Positions 8,736-17,226 of a stretch of DNA of 64,000 bases are shown in pieces; the stretch's first letter is position 1; each line of letters begins with the position of its first letter. Position numbers and translations under genes: made by a program. Location: the NCBI RefSeq assembly GCF_003325755.1, contig NZ_QORI02000003.1, positions 186,001-250,000 on the forward strand, given 5' to 3'. Origin of the DNA: Pseudomonas sp. SST3 (GTDB taxonomy: Bacteria > Pseudomonadota > Gammaproteobacteria > Pseudomonadales > Pseudomonadaceae). The notes below the pieces were generated by a model. It saw only the letters and a list, made by a program, of their open reading frames with translations, searched no databases and was not told the DNA's origin.

Positions 8736-8983
8736 TAGCTTTCATCTCTGGGTGAGGTTTGACCAAAGTTGTCCAGTTCCTCCTGAACGTCATCAAACAT
8801 CGTGTGCACTAGCCGCTCGCGGCGAAGACCTGAAAGGCATCGACCAAAACATCCAGAGCAAAGTACGACTTTGTTGCCCTCCCCAGAGTAGAGCGGACTC
8901 GAGACAAGAGCGCCACATGGCATGTCCTTGGTGTTCACGACAGGAGCATCGCAGACACTACAGAGTTGAACTGGTGTGCTCAT
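8735..8983 (-). CDS. Small zinc-ribbon-like protein
   Basis: An 82-residue protein with two CxxC knuckles, CSVC (residues 8-11) and CSGC (residues 42-45), spaced as in a zinc ribbon, followed by a basic then acidic tail. The ATG at 8983 was chosen with GAGTGA upstream; a TTG at 9019 is the alternative. It overlaps the start of the phosphatase gene by one base, so the two are probably co-translated. No family is recognised. Confidence 0.6.
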   Translation of the reverse strand: MSTPVQLCSVCDAPVVNTKDMPCGALVSSPLYSGEGNKVVLCSGCFGRCLSGLRRERLVHTMFDDVQEELDNFGQTSPRDES

Positions 8984-9038
8984 AGTGCGTTCACTCGCTG
9001 TATGGGAGGCCAGTCTCAAGCTCTCTGCAATACAGACT

Positions 9039-9224
9039 TCAGGAGCCCTGAGAACTATCCCGAATGGGTGTAAGCACTAAATCCTTACCGACAAGCTCGA
9101 GGTTTAGCTTGTCTCCAAGCCGCAATCCCATTGCCTCAAGCACCTCTGGAGGAATCTCCACGATCAAGTCGCCGCTACCATCACCTGCGTCGTGGCAAAC
9201 CGCAGTCCTATTCGTGTCGCTCAT
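9039..9224 (-). CDS. AbrB/MazE-type swapped-hairpin DNA-binding protein
   Basis: A 61-residue protein. Residues 17-55 read GDLIVEIPPEVLEAMGLRLG then DKLNLELVGKDLVLTPI, the SpoVT/AbrB fold typical of MazE/VapB-like antitoxins and PrlF. Its start lies 14 bp after the stop of the upstream 143-residue gene, a toxin-antitoxin-like pairing and order. It could autoregulate the operon or neutralise the neighbour. Confidence 0.75.
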   Translation of the reverse strand: MSDTNRTAVCHDAGDGSGDLIVEIPPEVLEAMGLRLGDKLNLELVGKDLVLTPIRDSSQGS

Positions 9225-9238
9225 GCATTGCCTCCGGT

Positions 9239-9670
9239 TTACGGGCGAATGCTATAGACGATGTCATCGCGCACCTTCTTGTGCCGACCAACGCCAAGCA
9301 GGACGTAGATGGTGCTCCTGGTCTCGAAAAATCCATCGCCATCATACTTCTGCTGCAAGGAGCTCCTGACCCAATAACCCGGTGGAAAACGTCCAGCTGA
9401 GTCTTCGACTACTTCATTAGCGTGGATAAGCCGAGCTACGAATCCGTCAGCTTCGATTTGCTGACGCGCTTCATCCGACATTTCTAACTCGACGAGAGTC
9501 CAGTTCTTGACCAGGCAGTACTGCTTCTTTGTATTTCGCCTGTGTAACTCGTGCACGATTTCGTCCCGGCTCAGATCGGTGCCGTTGATTGTGGGAGCTT
9601 TGCCATATAGGAAATCTGCGATTTCGAGTGCTTTTTGGTTTCCACTAATGTCCAGAAATTCGAGCTTCAT
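9239..9670 (-). CDS. Conserved pseudomonad protein of unknown function (DUF6957-like)
   Basis: A 143-residue protein. The pattern YCLVKNWTLVELEMSDE, LIHANEVVEDSAGRFPPGYWVRSS and FFETRSTIYVLLGVG matches a family of uncharacterised Pseudomonas proteins that I recall as DUF6957; the number was not checked. It is directly upstream of the AbrB-like gene. The RSTIYVLLGVGRHK ending is strongly patterned, suggesting a structured C-terminal sheet, but nothing identifies an active site. Confidence 0.6.
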   Translation of the reverse strand: MKLEFLDISGNQKALEIADFLYGKAPTINGTDLSRDEIVHELHRRNTKKQYCLVKNWTLVELEMSDEARQQIEADGFVARLIHANEVVEDSAGRFPPGYWVRSSLQQKYDGDGFFETRSTIYVLLGVGRHKKVRDDIVYSIRP

Positions 9671-9699
9671 GGCGTATCTCGTAGTGATTTGAAAGGCAT

Positions 9700-10083
9700 C
9701 TAGTGAAGCTGTCTGGGTGTCATAACGATGCTCGACTTCATCAGGCGCTGAAGAGCCATAAGCGAGGGGAGTCCAACGTGCCGCTTAAAGGTAACCACGA
9801 CGTACAATGAGTTGACTGTTTTTATAAGCCATCGGTCGTCACTACGGCGCAGGCCGATGATGTCGGATGTTCGTATTAGATGGCCGTCGGCAAACCGCCC
9901 CGTACTTTCCCTTCGGGCATGTTGATAGCTGATCCCAACAGCGGCGTTAGCTATCACAAACGCATCTACTAGAAAGCCCGTCACCGGAACCGGATAGCTC
10001 GACTTCAAAGCATAGGCCAGCTGTCGTTTTGCATAAGGCGAAATCGACCGATGTGTCTCTGGAATCAAGGTCGTGTTCAACAT
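9700..10083 (-). CDS. Hypothetical protein of the XRE-divergent operon
   Basis: A 127-residue soluble protein with no recognised family. It is mostly beta-patterned (YPVPVTGFLVDAFVIANAAVGISY; SLYVVVTFKRHVG) with a basic N-terminus. It is 11 bp downstream of the 162-residue gene and 29 bp upstream of the DUF6957-like gene, so it belongs to the same transcript. Confidence 0.6.
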   Translation of the reverse strand: MLNTTLIPETHRSISPYAKRQLAYALKSSYPVPVTGFLVDAFVIANAAVGISYQHARRESTGRFADGHLIRTSDIIGLRRSDDRWLIKTVNSLYVVVTFKRHVGLPSLMALQRLMKSSIVMTPRQLH

Positions 10084-10094
10084 GTGTGCTCGAG

Positions 10095-10583
10095 TCAGCT
10101 GAGATTTGTGTAATACACAGTGCGTTGGTTCGTCAGCTCCTGAATTTCAGCTGGTGTCCGCGAGGGGTCGTAGTAGTTCTTACCTTCATGCGTCACATAG
10201 ATATGGATCAACTCGTTGTCGACTGATCTGGCTATGTCAATTTGTCTGATAGGTTCAAGCAGCCACCGTCCCGCACCGTTCATCCACGCTGGGCTCATCA
10301 GCTGAAGCTCGCCGATACGTGCATCAGGAGTTTTCAAGTTGGCCATTTCAAGGAAAGTAGTCAGGTCATTGGGCATGACGGTTTTTGTGTATTCAATGCC
10401 GCCCTCTGTCACCTTCACCGTTGCGTGAAGCCACGGGGTCGCAATCTCACGCTCTACGAGCTTCCAGTGGTGATGGTCGGGCCCATACACGGGCGCTAGG
10501 TTGTAGTAGGCGCTCTCGTGGGTTTTGAACATAAATCGACTCTCTGAAATGCGTTCTATAAGACGTAGTGCTATAGGGCGCAT
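10095..10583 (-). CDS. Hypothetical protein, first gene of the XRE-divergent operon
   Basis: A 162-residue protein read from the ATG at 10583 (MRPIALRLIERI), which has GGAG five to six bases upstream. A longer frame to 10637 would overlap the divergent regulator and lacks a ribosome site. No family is recognised; visible features are aromatic/histidine-rich stretches (YYNLAPVYGPDHHHW) and a C-terminal IHIYVTHEGKNYYDP segment. It heads the six-gene minus-strand operon, and its start codon is only 39 bp from that of the divergent XRE gene. Confidence 0.65.
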   Translation of the reverse strand: MRPIALRLIERISESRFMFKTHESAYYNLAPVYGPDHHHWKLVEREIATPWLHATVKVTEGGIEYTKTVMPNDLTTFLEMANLKTPDARIGELQLMSPAWMNGAGRWLLEPIRQIDIARSVDNELIHIYVTHEGKNYYDPSRTPAEIQELTNQRTVYYTNLS

Positions 10584-10622
10584 TCTGGCTCCATCGTTGT
10601 TTTTGTGCAACGGGAAAAAGGG

Positions 10623-10904
10623 ATGGATTACAGACAAGCGCTAGGGTCGAGTCTGCGGAAGATTCGTAAAGCTCGCGGACTTAGCCAGGAGTCGTTCATG
10701 TCAATTAGCAGTCGAGCACACATCTCGATGCTGGAACGAGGGCTGAAAGGGGTCACCATCGAGAAGATGATAGAGATCGCTGAGGTTATGCGGGTTCACC
10801 CCCTCACAGTGCTGCTCGACTCGTTCAGTAGCTACGAAGGGGTGACGTCAGAGAGGCTTTTAAAACAAATTGCCCAAGAGCATGAAGAGCTCGGAGGGGA
10901 CTAG
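10623..10904 (+). CDS. Small XRE-family repressor
   Basis: A 93-residue helix-turn-helix protein: LRKIRKARGLSQESFMSISSRAHISMLERG (HTH about residues 10-40), then GVTIEKMIEIAEVMRVHPLTVLL, the classic Cro/C1 layout, and a short acidic tail. The ATG at 10623 was chosen (GGG eight bases upstream). It faces a divergent six-gene operon with a 39-bp gap, so each promoter must overlap the other gene's 5' coding region, and the protein most likely represses both. Confidence 0.85.
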   Translation: MDYRQALGSSLRKIRKARGLSQESFMSISSRAHISMLERGLKGVTIEKMIEIAEVMRVHPLTVLLDSFSSYEGVTSERLLKQIAQEHEELGGD

Positions 10905-11220
10905 TACTCCAAACAGAATGATAGCTCACCCATCTCCGTGCCGCTGGAAGTTACCAGCGGCGTGCGAAAGCCATACGTTTTTGAATTTTAGTTCACGCCT
11001 CAGGATGTGAGATATAAACTGACCGCAACATCTATCAGGAGCCGTATCACACGCCCTATGCAAAGAACATCACCCAGAATTAACGCGCTTTTTGTAGATC
11101 TAGATAAATATATTAAATAACTAAATCTCAAATAATAAAACCTAGCTTTAAGGCTAGGCTTTATTATAAAAGTTTATCAGCAACTATCAGTGACGACCGA
11201 CTTTCACTCACCGGCAGATA
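10905..11220. other. Intergenic region between XRE gene and island recA
   Basis: About 316 bp, strongly A+T-rich from 11040 to 11180. It holds the terminator at 11134-11167 and otherwise no gene-like frame. Confidence 0.5.
11134..11167 (-). terminator. Bidirectional terminator downstream of island recA
   Basis: Stem CCTAGC / GCTAGG with a TTTAAG loop, extended by AATAAA / TTTATT arms. On the minus strand it ends in TTTTATTATTT, a good intrinsic terminator for the recA ending at 11221. It can also stop readthrough from the XRE gene. Confidence 0.75.
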
Positions 11221-12264
11221 TTAGTCGTCAGCCGGCTCTTCTAGAGCGGATAGGTTGGCAGATGTTTCAGGCTGTGGCTTCGACATCAGCTTGTCGCGAA
11301 TCATGCCTTCCAGCTTGTCCATGGTAGCCTTGTTTTCCATAAGCCACTTCATGGTATTAGCTTTACCTTGGCCGATCTTATTACCCTCGAAGGAGTACCA
11401 GGCGCCAGCCTTTTCAACGAAGTTGTTTGCAACAGCTAGATCAACGATCTCACCCGCCTTGCTGATGCCATGGCCGTATAGAATCTGGAACTCTGCTTGC
11501 CTGAATGGAGCAGCTACTTTGTTCTTGACAACTTTGACGCGGGTCTCGCTGCCGACCACTTCGTCGCCTTCCTTCACCGCGCCGGTACGGCGGATGTCCA
11601 GACGAACCGAGGCGTAGAACTTCAGCGCGTTACCACCGGTGGTGGTTTCCGGGCTGCCGAACATCACGCCGATCTTCATACGGATCTGGTTGATGAAGAT
11701 ACACATGGTGTTGGAGTTTTTCAGGTTACCAGTAATCTTCCGCATTGCCTGAGACATCATTCGCGCGGCAAGGCCAACATGGGAATCGCCGATCTCCCCT
11801 TCGATCTCTGCCTTTGGAACAAGCGCAGCAACGGAATCGACAACAATTACGTTAACCGCACCCGAACGAGTCAAGATGTCTACGATCTCAAGAGCCTGTT
11901 CACCGGTATCTGGCTGCGAGCACAGGAGGTCATCAATGTTTACACCGAGTTTGGCTGCGTAGATTGGATCAAGAGCATGTTCGGCATCCACGAATGCACA
12001 GGTCAAACCTTGACGCTGAGCTTCGGCAATAACCGAAAGAGTGAGGGTAGTTTTACCAGAGGACTCAGGCCCGTAGATCTCGACAATACGACCACGCGGC
12101 AGACCGCCCACGCCCAAAGCGATGTCGAGACCAAGGGAACCTGTCGAAACAACATCGATATCCATTGTCCGGTCTGAGCCGAGCCGCATTATTGCGCCCT
12201 TGCCAAACTGTTTCTCTATCTGAGAAAGAGCCATTTCCAACGCTTTGTTTTTTGCCTGATCCAT
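11221..12264 (-). CDS. recA: Complete second RecA recombinase, carried by the island
   Basis: A 347-residue RecA from the ATG at 12264 (a GTG two codons earlier is possible). All hallmarks are intact: N-terminal helix [23 protein letters not shown], Walker A GPESSGKT (about residue 65), the E in VDAEHALDP, Walker [13 protein letters not shown], loops L1/L2 around [18 protein letters not shown] and [22 protein letters not shown], and an acidic C-terminal tail (ALEEPADD). It should form filaments on single-stranded DNA and promote strand exchange and LexA cleavage. It differs from the native fragment next door at many positions (for example [20 protein letters not shown] against [20 protein letters not shown]), so it is a divergent homologue and not a duplication. 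No LexA box was found in the 100 bp directly upstream; transcription probably comes from the native recA promoter at 12931. Confidence 0.95.
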   Translation of the reverse strand: MDQAKNKALEMALSQIEKQFGKGAIMRLGSDRTMDIDVVSTGSLGLDIALGVGGLPRGRIVEIYGPESSGKTTLTLSVIAEAQRQGLTCAFVDAEHALDPIYAAKLGVNIDDLLCSQPDTGEQALEIVDILTRSGAVNVIVVDSVAALVPKAEIEGEIGDSHVGLAARMMSQAMRKITGNLKNSNTMCIFINQIRMKIGVMFGSPETTTGGNALKFYASVRLDIRRTGAVKEGDEVVGSETRVKVVKNKVAAPFRQAEFQILYGHGISKAGEIVDLAVANNFVEKAGAWYSFEGNKIGQGKANTMKWLMENKATMDKLEGMIRDKLMSKPQPETSANLSALEEPADD

Positions 12265-12361
12265 TCTCACCGACCACTCAAATTAGGAATTAATCGAATA
12301 CTACTGATTAGCTTAGGGAGTATCCCTGGGAGGGAAGGAAGACTTCCTAAGTGAACCAAAA

Positions 12362-12886
12362 CTACGCTGCAATACGCGATACTGCATCCTGCAAGCCCAC
12401 ATGGGTATCACCCATTTCGCCTTCGATTTCGGCCTTGGGCACCAGCGCGGCCACAGAGTCGACGATGATCACGTCGACCGCATTGGAACGCACCAGCATG
12501 TCGGTGATTTCCAATGCCTGCTCGCCTGTATCGGGCTGTGAAACCAGCAGGTCGTCAACGTTGACGCCGAGCTTGCCCGCGTAATCGGGATCCAGCGCAT
12601 GCTCAGCATCGACGAAGGCGCAGGTGGCGCCCATCTTCTGTGCTTCTGCAATAACCGACAGTGTCAGTGTGGTCTTACCTGAGGACTCAGGACCATAGAT
12701 CTCGACGATCCGGCCTTTTGGCAAACCACCGATGCCCAACGCGATATCCAAGCCCAGCGAGCCGGTGGAGATGGAGGGAATCGCTTGGCGATCGTGATCG
12801 CCCATGCGCATGACCGCGCCTTTACCGAACTGCTTTTCGATCTGGCCCAAGGCGGCAGTCAAGGCGCGCTTCTTGTTCTCGTCCAT
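12362..12886 (-). pseudogene. recA: Native recA, 3' half lost at an insertion point
   Basis: The chromosomal recA from ATG 12886 ([23 protein letters not shown]). It is intact through Walker A (GPESSGKT) and Walker B ([12 protein letters not shown]) to [11 protein letters not shown], where loop L1 begins. After that Gln the frame continues with eight unrelated residues (DAVSRIAA) and a TAG at 12362-12364. The L2 loop and the whole C-terminal half are missing, so the product cannot form a working filament and might even interfere. It keeps the normal upstream neighbour (pncC/cinA) and the SOS operator. The missing 3' part, with recX, is expected beyond the left edge of the window. Confidence 0.93.
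12368..12391. other. Island-recA junction with inverted TGCA motifs
   Basis: Native recA sequence stops matching the family after the Gln codon at 12389-12391. The adjoining foreign bases carry TGCAATA-CGCGA-TACTGCA (12368-12386), an inverted repeat matching at 6 of 7 positions with a 5-base centre, followed by another TGCA at 12390-12393. This is the geometry of a recombinase core or a transposon end. No integrase gene is visible in the window, so the mechanism is unknown. Confidence 0.5.
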
Positions 12887-12930
12887 TACAATCCTCACTT
12901 GATCAAGAGGGCCAGAGGCCACAACAACAA

Positions 12931-12946
12931 CTGTATAAGTAGACAG
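12931..12946 (-). promoter_or_regulatory. LexA (SOS) box of the native recA promoter
   Basis: CTGTATAAGTAGACAG fits CTGT-N8-ACAG exactly and lies 45 bp upstream of the native recA ATG, where gammaproteobacterial recA operators sit. Because the truncated recA and the island recA follow in the same direction with no obvious strong terminator between them, this site probably controls both. Confidence 0.88.
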
Positions 12947-12973
12947 TATTAGAGCATAGGCAAAATGAAGCGC

Positions 12974-13471
12974 CTAGCCCTGAATTGGATTTTCTCCCGC
13001 TACGAGCCGGATCAATCCGACGAGCGCCGCCTCCACGCTCTGCTCGCGTACGGCCTGTCGGTCGCCATCGAATTGGAACCGCTGGGTAACGATCTGCTCA
13101 TCGACCGCCCAGGCCAACCATACGGTACCAACCGGCTTATCTGGCGATCCGCCACCCGGCCCGGCAATGCCGCTGACTGCCACACCATAACGCGCCCCAC
13201 TGGCCCGCTGCGCGCCACGTACCATTGCTTCGACCACTTCGCGACTGACGGCACCAACCTGGCTGAAGAGCTCAGCCGGCACATCCAACAGATGAGTTTT
13301 TTGCGCATTGGAATAGGTTACGAAACCCGCCTCGAACCAGGCCGAACTGCCGGCAATGCGAGTAATGGCCTCGGCGATCCCGCCGCCGGTGCAGGACTCG
13401 GCAGTGGAGACCAGGGCGCCTTGCCGTTGCAAGGCATCGCCCAGTTGCGATGCGAGATCGGTGAGCACCAT
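12974..13471 (-). CDS. pncC: Nicotinamide-nucleotide amidase PncC (CinA C-terminal domain)
   Basis: A 165-residue stand-alone CinA-C domain, which deamidates NMN to NaMN in NAD recycling. Signature blocks are LVSTAESCTGGGIAEAIT (catalytic Ser region), GFVTYSNAQKTHLLDV, VSREVVEAMVRGA and VAVSGIAGPGGGSPDKPVGTVWLAW. Length is normal for the single-domain form. It lies directly upstream of recA in the same direction, the usual order in pseudomonads and many gammaproteobacteria, which supports the view that the fragment at 12886 is the native recA. Confidence 0.93.
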   Translation of the reverse strand: MVLTDLASQLGDALQRQGALVSTAESCTGGGIAEAITRIAGSSAWFEAGFVTYSNAQKTHLLDVPAELFSQVGAVSREVVEAMVRGAQRASGARYGVAVSGIAGPGGGSPDKPVGTVWLAWAVDEQIVTQRFQFDGDRQAVREQSVEAALVGLIRLVAGENPIQG

Positions 13472-13832
13472 TGAATGATCCGGTTATAGAAAGACAGCGG
13501 ATACCCTACACCAGCCTGCCGGCTACTTCAGCCCGTCCTATCGCCGGAGTACCGGAGCGTCAGCGTCGACGGTCATGTCCCCGGTTGCGCCGGTCCGGCC
13601 AGATCATTGTCACGGCGCCTCCCCAGTCGGCCGACTGCCTTGTCGCGAGAAAGCCGGCCCGTCCACCAAGCGCGCCCGCCTGCTGAGCACTGCTGCCGCG
13701 TGTTAACCTTGCCGGCTTTAGCAGGATCCGTTACTCGTCCGGCGATTCTGCTTCACCGAGCCGCACCGGATAGACGATGCCACGCTCCGGCTCTCCGCCC
13801 CACCGAAACAATCGCATAGCCCTAAGTTACTG
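13472..13832. other. Intergenic region between divergent pncC and mutS
   Basis: About 360 bp, G+C-rich. Short arginine-rich frames here look non-coding. It must hold the two divergent promoters, but no clear -35/-10 pair was seen. Confidence 0.5.
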
Positions 13833-16412
13833 ATGAGCCTAGATATTTCAGATTTATCGAAACATACCCCGATGATGCAACAGTACTGGAAGCTCAAGCG
13901 CGAGCATCCTGACCAACTGATGTTCTACCGCATGGGCGATTTCTACGAGCTGTTCTACGAAGACGCCAAGAAAGCCGCGAAGCTGCTGGACATCACCCTG
14001 ACCGCCCGCGGCCAATCCGGTGGCAATGCGATCCCCATGGCCGGGATTCCGTTCCACTCCGCTGAAGGCTATCTCAGTCGGCTGGTCAAGCTCGGCGAGT
14101 CGGTGGTCATCTGCGAGCAGATCGGCGATCCGGCGACTAGCAAAGGCCCAGTGGAGCGCCAGGTGGTGCGCATCATCACGCCCGGCACGGTCAGTGACGA
14201 AGCCCTGCTCGACGAGCATCGCGACAACCTGCTGGCCGCTGTGGTGGGCGATGAAAAGCTGTTCGGCCTATCGGTGCTTGACATCACCAGTGGCCGTTTC
14301 AGCGTGCAGGAATTTGGCGGCTGGGAAACCCTGCTGGCCGAGGTGGAACGCTTGAACCCCGCCGAACTGATGATTCCGGACGACTGGCCCGCCAACCTCC
14401 CGCTTGAGAAGCGTCGTGGCGTACGGCGTCGCGCGCCCTGGGATTTCGATCGCGACAGCGCATTCAAGGGCCTCTGCCAACAGTTCGGCACCCAGGATCT
14501 GAAGGGTTTCGGTTGCGAAAAACTGACCCTAGCCATTGGCGCCGCCGGTTGCCTGCTGACTTATGCCAAGGAAACCCAACGCACTGCGCTGCACCATCTA
14601 CGCAGCCTGCGCCATGAGCGCCTCGATGACACCGTGATCCTCGACGGTGCGACCCGACGCAACCTCGAACTGGATATCAACCTCGGCGGCGGCCGCGACA
14701 ACACCCTGCAATCGGTCGTGGATCGCTGCCAAACCGCCATGGGCAGCCGCCTGCTCAGCCGCTGGCTGAACCGCCCGTTGCGCGACCGCGGCGTGCTCGA
14801 AGCCCGTCAGGACTCGATAACCTGCCTGCTCGAGCATTACCGCTTCGAGCAGATCCAGCCGCAACTCAAGGAGATCGGTGACCTCGAACGCATCCTCGCT
14901 CGGATCGGTCTGCGCAACGCCCGCCCACGCGACCTGGCACGACTGCGTGATGCGCTCGCCGCCCTACCCCAACTACAAGACGGTATGCAGGAACTGGTGG
15001 CGCCGCATCTGATCGAGCTGGCAAATACCATCCGCACCTATCCCGAGCTCGCTGCGTTGCTGGCCAAGGCCATCATCGACAATCCGCCGGCGGTGATCCG
15101 CGAAGGCGGCGTGCTGAAAACTGGCTATGACGCTCAGCTAGACGAACTGCAATCGCTGTCTGAAAACGCCGGCCAGTACTTGATGGACCTGGAGACCCGC
15201 GAAAAAGCCCGCACAGGCCTGGCCAACCTCAAGGTCGGCTACAACCGCGTGCATGGCTACTTTATTGAGCTGCCGAGCAAGCAGGCCGAATCCGCGCCGG
15301 CGGACTACATCCGCCGCCAGACGCTCAAGGGTGCGGAGCGCTTCATCACCCCAGAACTGAAAGAGTTCGAAGACAAGGCGCTGTCGGCCAAAAGCCGGGC
15401 CTTGGCGCGTGAAAAGCAGCTCTACGAAGAATTGCTCGAGCGGCTCATTGGGCACCTGGCACCGCTGCAGGAAAGCGCGGCGGCATTGGCCGAGCTCGAC
15501 GTGCTGAGCAATCTGGCCGAACGCGCGCTGACGCTAGACCTGAACCGCCCACGCTTCGTCGAACACCCCTGCATGCAGATCGAGCAAGGCCGCCACCCGG
15601 TGGTCGAGCAGGTGTTGCAAACGCCCTTCGTTGCCAACGACCTCGGGCTGGACGACGATACTCGCATGCTGGTTATCACTGGCCCGAACATGGGCGGTAA
15701 ATCCACCTACATGCGCCAGACCGCCCTGATCGTACTGCTGGCGCAGATCGGCAGCTTCGTCCCGGCAAAGGCGTGTGAGTTGTCTTTGGTCGATCGCATA
15801 TTCACCCGTATCGGCTCCTCGGATGACCTGGCCGGTGGTCGCTCGACCTTCATGGTGGAGATGAGTGAGACCGCCAACATCCTGCACAACGCCAGCGACC
15901 GCAGCCTGGTGCTGATGGACGAAGTTGGCCGCGGCACCAGCACCTTCGACGGGCTGTCGCTGGCCTGGGCGGCGGCCGAGCACCTGGCCCATCTGCGCGC
16001 CTTCACGCTCTTCGCGACGCACTATTTCGAACTGACGGTGCTGCCGGAAAGCCAGCCGGTGGTCGCCAACGTGCACCTGTCGGCCACCGAGCACAACGAG
16101 CGCATCGTCTTCTTGCACCACGTCCTGCCGGGCCCGGCCAGCCAGAGTTATGGCCTGGCCGTGGCACAGTTGGCCGGCGTGCCCGGGCAGGTGATTCAGC
16201 GCGCACGCGACCATCTGTCGCGGCTGGAAACTACCAGCTTGCCTCATGAAACGCCGAAAATAACCGCTGGCCAGCCCACGCCGCCAATGCAGAACGATCT
16301 GTTCGCGACCCTGCCACACCCGGTAATCGAGGAATTGGGGCGGATCAATCCGGATGATATGACGCCGCGCCAAGCGCTGGAGCTGCTATACAACTTGAAA
16401 ACACGCGTCTGA
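13833..16412 (+). CDS. mutS: DNA mismatch repair protein MutS
   Basis: An 859-residue MutS of full length. The mismatch-reading Phe-x-Glu motif is in GDFYELF (F37, E39). The lever/clamp region and core follow, then the ATPase: Walker [10 protein letters not shown] (about 617), signature region [17 protein letters not shown], Walker [14 protein letters not shown] and FATHYFELT. Near the C-terminus QNDLFATL matches the beta-clamp binding motif, and [16 protein letters not shown] is the dimer/tetramer helix. It recognises base mismatches and recruits MutL. It sits beside fdxA and recA as in Pseudomonas aeruginosa. No defect is visible. Confidence 0.98.
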   Translation: MSLDISDLSKHTPMMQQYWKLKREHPDQLMFYRMGDFYELFYEDAKKAAKLLDITLTARGQSGGNAIPMAGIPFHSAEGYLSRLVKLGESVVICEQIGDPATSKGPVERQVVRIITPGTVSDEALLDEHRDNLLAAVVGDEKLFGLSVLDITSGRFSVQEFGGWETLLAEVERLNPAELMIPDDWPANLPLEKRRGVRRRAPWDFDRDSAFKGLCQQFGTQDLKGFGCEKLTLAIGAAGCLLTYAKETQRTALHHLRSLRHERLDDTVILDGATRRNLELDINLGGGRDNTLQSVVDRCQTAMGSRLLSRWLNRPLRDRGVLEARQDSITCLLEHYRFEQIQPQLKEIGDLERILARIGLRNARPRDLARLRDALAALPQLQDGMQELVAPHLIELANTIRTYPELAALLAKAIIDNPPAVIREGGVLKTGYDAQLDELQSLSENAGQYLMDLETREKARTGLANLKVGYNRVHGYFIELPSKQAESAPADYIRRQTLKGAERFITPELKEFEDKALSAKSRALAREKQLYEELLERLIGHLAPLQESAAALAELDVLSNLAERALTLDLNRPRFVEHPCMQIEQGRHPVVEQVLQTPFVANDLGLDDDTRMLVITGPNMGGKSTYMRQTALIVLLAQIGSFVPAKACELSLVDRIFTRIGSSDDLAGGRSTFMVEMSETANILHNASDRSLVLMDEVGRGTSTFDGLSLAWAAAEHLAHLRAFTLFATHYFELTVLPESQPVVANVHLSATEHNERIVFLHHVLPGPASQSYGLAVAQLAGVPGQVIQRARDHLSRLETTSLPHETPKITAGQPTPPMQNDLFATLPHPVIEELGRINPDDMTPRQALELLYNLKTRV

Positions 16413-16541
16413 CGGCTAACAAAAAGCTGCTAGAATCGCGCGCATTTTTTGGATATACGCGGCATTGCCTGGTGCTGCTATAACTGCCGAACAGGGGCGT
16501 CATTGCAACGTCACCTGACACGCCCGAGGAGATAGCTAGAA

Positions 16542-16865
16542 ATGACCTTCGTCGTCACCGACAACTGCATCAAGTGCAAATACACCGACTGCGTGGAAGT
16601 CTGCCCGGTGGACTGCTTCTACGAAGGCCCGAATTTTCTGGTCATCCACCCCGACGAGTGCATCGACTGCGCACTCTGCGAGCCGGAGTGCCCTGCCCAG
16701 GCGATCTTCTCCGAGGACGAAGTGCCTGACGAGCAACAGGAGTACATCGAGCTGAACGCGGATCTGGCGGAAGTCTGGCCGAATATCACCGAGAAAAAGG
16801 ACGCACTGCCGGATGCCGAGGAATGGGATGGCGTGAAGGACAAGTTGCAGTATCTGGAGCGCTAG
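16542..16865 (+). CDS. fdxA: Seven-iron ferredoxin FdxA
   Basis: A 107-residue 7Fe ferredoxin, carrying one 3Fe-4S and one 4Fe-4S cluster. Cysteines lie in [14 protein letters not shown] and [12 protein letters not shown]. The acidic C-terminal extension ([22 protein letters not shown]) is typical of the Azotobacter FdI/FdxA type. It is a low-potential electron carrier in the cytoplasm. A GAGGAGATAG ribosome site precedes it, and it follows mutS by 129 bp, the usual pseudomonad order. Confidence 0.96.
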   Translation: MTFVVTDNCIKCKYTDCVEVCPVDCFYEGPNFLVIHPDECIDCALCEPECPAQAIFSEDEVPDEQQEYIELNADLAEVWPNITEKKDALPDAEEWDGVKDKLQYLER

Positions 16866-16878
16866 TCCGCTACTGATA

Positions 16879-16910
16879 TGAAAAATGCCCGCCGATGCGG
16901 GCATTTTCAT
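16879..16910. terminator. Bidirectional intrinsic terminator
   Basis: The hairpin GAAAAATGCCCGC-CGAT-GCGGGCATTTTC lies between convergent fdxA and the csbD-like gene, with A/T-rich arms that give U-tracts on both strands. Confidence 0.85.
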
Positions 16911-16922
16911 GGAGCCTGTGCG

Positions 16923-17114
16923 TCAGGTACGATCGATACCTTTTTTCAGGGTGTCCTTGGCTTCACCCTTCACTTGCTGCGCGTCGCCCTTGACTTCCTG
17001 GCGCTGGCCTTCGTTCTTCATGCGCTCGTTGTCGGTTGCCTCACCGAGACCCTGCTTCGCCTTGCCAGCAGCTTCATTGAGGTTGCCTTTCATCTTGTCT
17101 TCAGTACTGCTCAT
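16923..17114 (-). CDS. CsbD-family general stress protein
   Basis: A 63-residue hydrophilic protein, MSSTEDKMKGNLNEAAGKAKQ followed by repeated KGDAQQVKGEAKDTLKKG. It matches the CsbD/YjbJ family: small, abundant, helical stress-induced proteins of unknown biochemical role, often under general stress sigma control. It is a single gene with a terminator shared with fdxA. Confidence 0.9.
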   Translation of the reverse strand: MSSTEDKMKGNLNEAAGKAKQGLGEATDNERMKNEGQRQEVKGDAQQVKGEAKDTLKKGIDRT

Positions 17115-17226
17115 GGCATGTTCCTCTTGCTTCGTGGGTTACCTGCAATGGACCGGGCCGGTCGTTGGATAGTTTCGCTTTTCCGAGCAACGGTACCGGC
17201 GCAGGACCTTGCGGAGCACCTGCGGA

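Noticed and set aside
11221..12886. recA duplication by simple tandem copying
   Set aside because: The two copies differ at many residues and the native one is truncated into unrelated sequence, so insertion of a foreign copy fits better.
13471..13819. Two plus-strand frames between pncC and mutS
   Set aside because: Composition dominated by R, P, S and A as expected for non-coding G+C-rich DNA; no ribosome sites.
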